From Mucilaginibacter sp. (GTDB lineage: Bacteria; Bacteroidota; Bacteroidia; Sphingobacteriales; Sphingobacteriaceae), in the NCBI GenBank assembly GCA_019235595.1, contig JAFAKI010000370.1, forward strand, positions 1-6,975: a DNA stretch of 6,975 nt, given 5' to 3'. A program made the position numbers and the translations under genes. Positions 6,260-6,975 of this stretch are shown here, piece by piece; positions within the stretch are counted from its first letter, which is position 1; each line of letters starts with the position of its first letter. The notes under the pieces are model-generated. The model saw only the letters and a list, made by a program, of their open reading frames with translations. It was not told the origin of the DNA and searched no databases.

Positions 6260-6313
6260 CCTTTTATTTTGCCGGGGGCTCCCTAGATTTAATCAAATTT
6301 AAGTCTTGGCAAA

Positions 6314-6595
6314 ATGGAAACCATTACAGTAACGATCACATTCACCGATGCAGAAAACGGTGACGTCAATGTCCGCATATTGGGTGCGAATACGGACTAC
6401 GGCTATGATGCCAGTGCAAGCGATGTAAATCATGACAGGAATTTCAATTTGGCTCCCAATGTCTATTCTATTAAAGTTCATGGAGTCTCCGGAGGCTCCG
6501 TAAAACTTGTCGTTAAGGAAGGTACTACAGAGCTTGTCAATGCTTCCTGTAACCCGGAACATATTTTTATTTTGAAATCTTTTGCAGTCAACTAA
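6314..6595 (+). CDS. Small beta-rich hypothetical protein
   Basis: This codes for 93 residues, family not recognised. Strand-like alternation runs through the whole sequence (TITVTITFTD, DVNVRILG, VYSIKVHGV, SVKLVVKEG, HIFILKSFAV), suggesting a compact all-beta or immunoglobulin-like fold with acidic loops. A single cysteine lies at 79. No signal peptide or membrane segment is seen, so it is either cytoplasmic or exported by a non-Sec route. The ATG at 6314 has no clear Shine-Dalgarno. The next gene starts 3 bp after its stop and encodes an exported protein, so the two are almost certainly one operon, downstream of the triple repeat at 6229-6259. Confidence 0.72.
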   Translation: METITVTITFTDAENGDVNVRILGANTDYGYDASASDVNHDRNFNLAPNVYSIKVHGVSGGSVKLVVKEGTTELVNASCNPEHIFILKSFAVN

Positions 6596-6598
6596 GCC

Positions 6599-6975
6599 AT
6601 GAAAACGATCACGATTTCCTTACCGGGCTTTGTGCTGCTACTGGCAGCGCAAGCAGCCTTCGGTCAAGCGCCAGCGCAGGATGCCGCAAAACAAGCCACC
6701 GCAACAAAAGTGGAGAATACTAAGACTTTAACAAGCTGGGATATTTTGAGCAATTTGTATCAAATTGGTTTAAATGACCTGACCGCGGATGATAAGTCGG
6801 TCAAGCTGAAAAGTACGATCTACGGATTGCACAAACTATTTAATCCAAAGATTAATGATAGTAAGACCTATAAAGAGTTGGCCTTTGAGCGGCATTTTGA
6901 GCCTTATCTGAATATGGACTACAAGAATAAATTTGATCCGTCCAATCTTACCGCGGGCTTCAATTATTCTTTCAT
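6599..6975 (+). CDS. Exported protein, 3' end beyond the window
   Basis: An ATG 3 bp after the preceding stop opens a frame that runs to the right edge (125 full codons). The N-terminus MKTITISLPGFVLLLAAQAAFGQ is a signal peptide with likely cleavage at AFG|QA. A short Ala/Gln/Lys-rich stretch follows (APAQDAAKQATATKVE), then TSWDILSNLYQIGLNDLTADDKSVKLKSTIYGLHKLF, a probably helical part. The last visible residues (FERHFEPYLNMDYKN, then LTAGFNYSF) have the aromatic, alternating look of outer-membrane beta-barrel strands. An outer-membrane or periplasmic location is therefore likely, but the family cannot be named from this piece. Confidence 0.8.
   Translation, partial: MKTITISLPGFVLLLAAQAAFGQAPAQDAAKQATATKVENTKTLTSWDILSNLYQIGLNDLTADDKSVKLKSTIYGLHKLFNPKINDSKTYKELAFERHFEPYLNMDYKNKFDPSNLTAGFNYSF

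Noticed and set aside
6284..6291. TAGATTTA as a full promoter for the 6314 gene
   Set aside because: It matches seven of eight -7 positions, but the nearest TTTG is only 12 bp upstream, so I mention it only alongside the repeat site.

Overview
The window looks like chromosome from a Bacteroidota bacterium, most likely Sphingobacteriaceae (Pedobacter or Mucilaginibacter type). The evidence is a Bacteroidetes-style short primary sigma factor (about 286 residues, opening MRQLKI and lacking the large region 1.1), candidate promoters of the TTTG / TAnnTTTG type, few Shine-Dalgarno sequences, and a receiver protein carrying the SHxVRAPLAR phosphoacceptor box typical of this phylum. This placement rests on recognised protein style, not on a database search.

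Region 1 (1-1863, + strand) is a signalling pair. The end of a receiver-plus-DHp protein, which has no ATPase domain, is followed by a six-helix membrane histidine kinase with a complete catalytic core. The kinase may act on the receiver protein.

Region 2 (1871-2744) holds a convergent, AT-richer gene of unknown function on the minus strand. It is followed by a 361-bp divergent intergenic region with a candidate promoter for each direction.

Region 3 (2745-3660) is an extra RpoD-like sigma-70 gene. It is broken by a single missing T near its 3' end, so the -35-recognition helix-turn-helix is left out of frame but otherwise well preserved. A strong intrinsic terminator follows.

Region 4 (3813-5224) is a two-gene operon of secreted proteins that are divergent paralogues of each other. 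It has a good candidate promoter in front and a perfect 15-bp terminator hairpin behind.

Region 5 (5223-6110, - strand) encodes a cyclase/kynurenine-formamidase-family hydrolase with an extra N-terminal domain and an altered metal-binding motif. A 26-bp imperfect copy of the terminator hairpin lies just upstream of it.

Region 6 (6229-6975, + strand) starts with three 9-bp direct repeats spaced exactly 11 bp apart, a likely regulator site. These lead a probable operon of a small beta-rich protein and a secreted protein that runs off the window. I found no CRISPR array, transposase, tRNA or rRNA. The best candidates for something undescribed are the frameshifted sigma paralogue, the secreted paralogue pair, and the triple-repeat-controlled pair at the right end.
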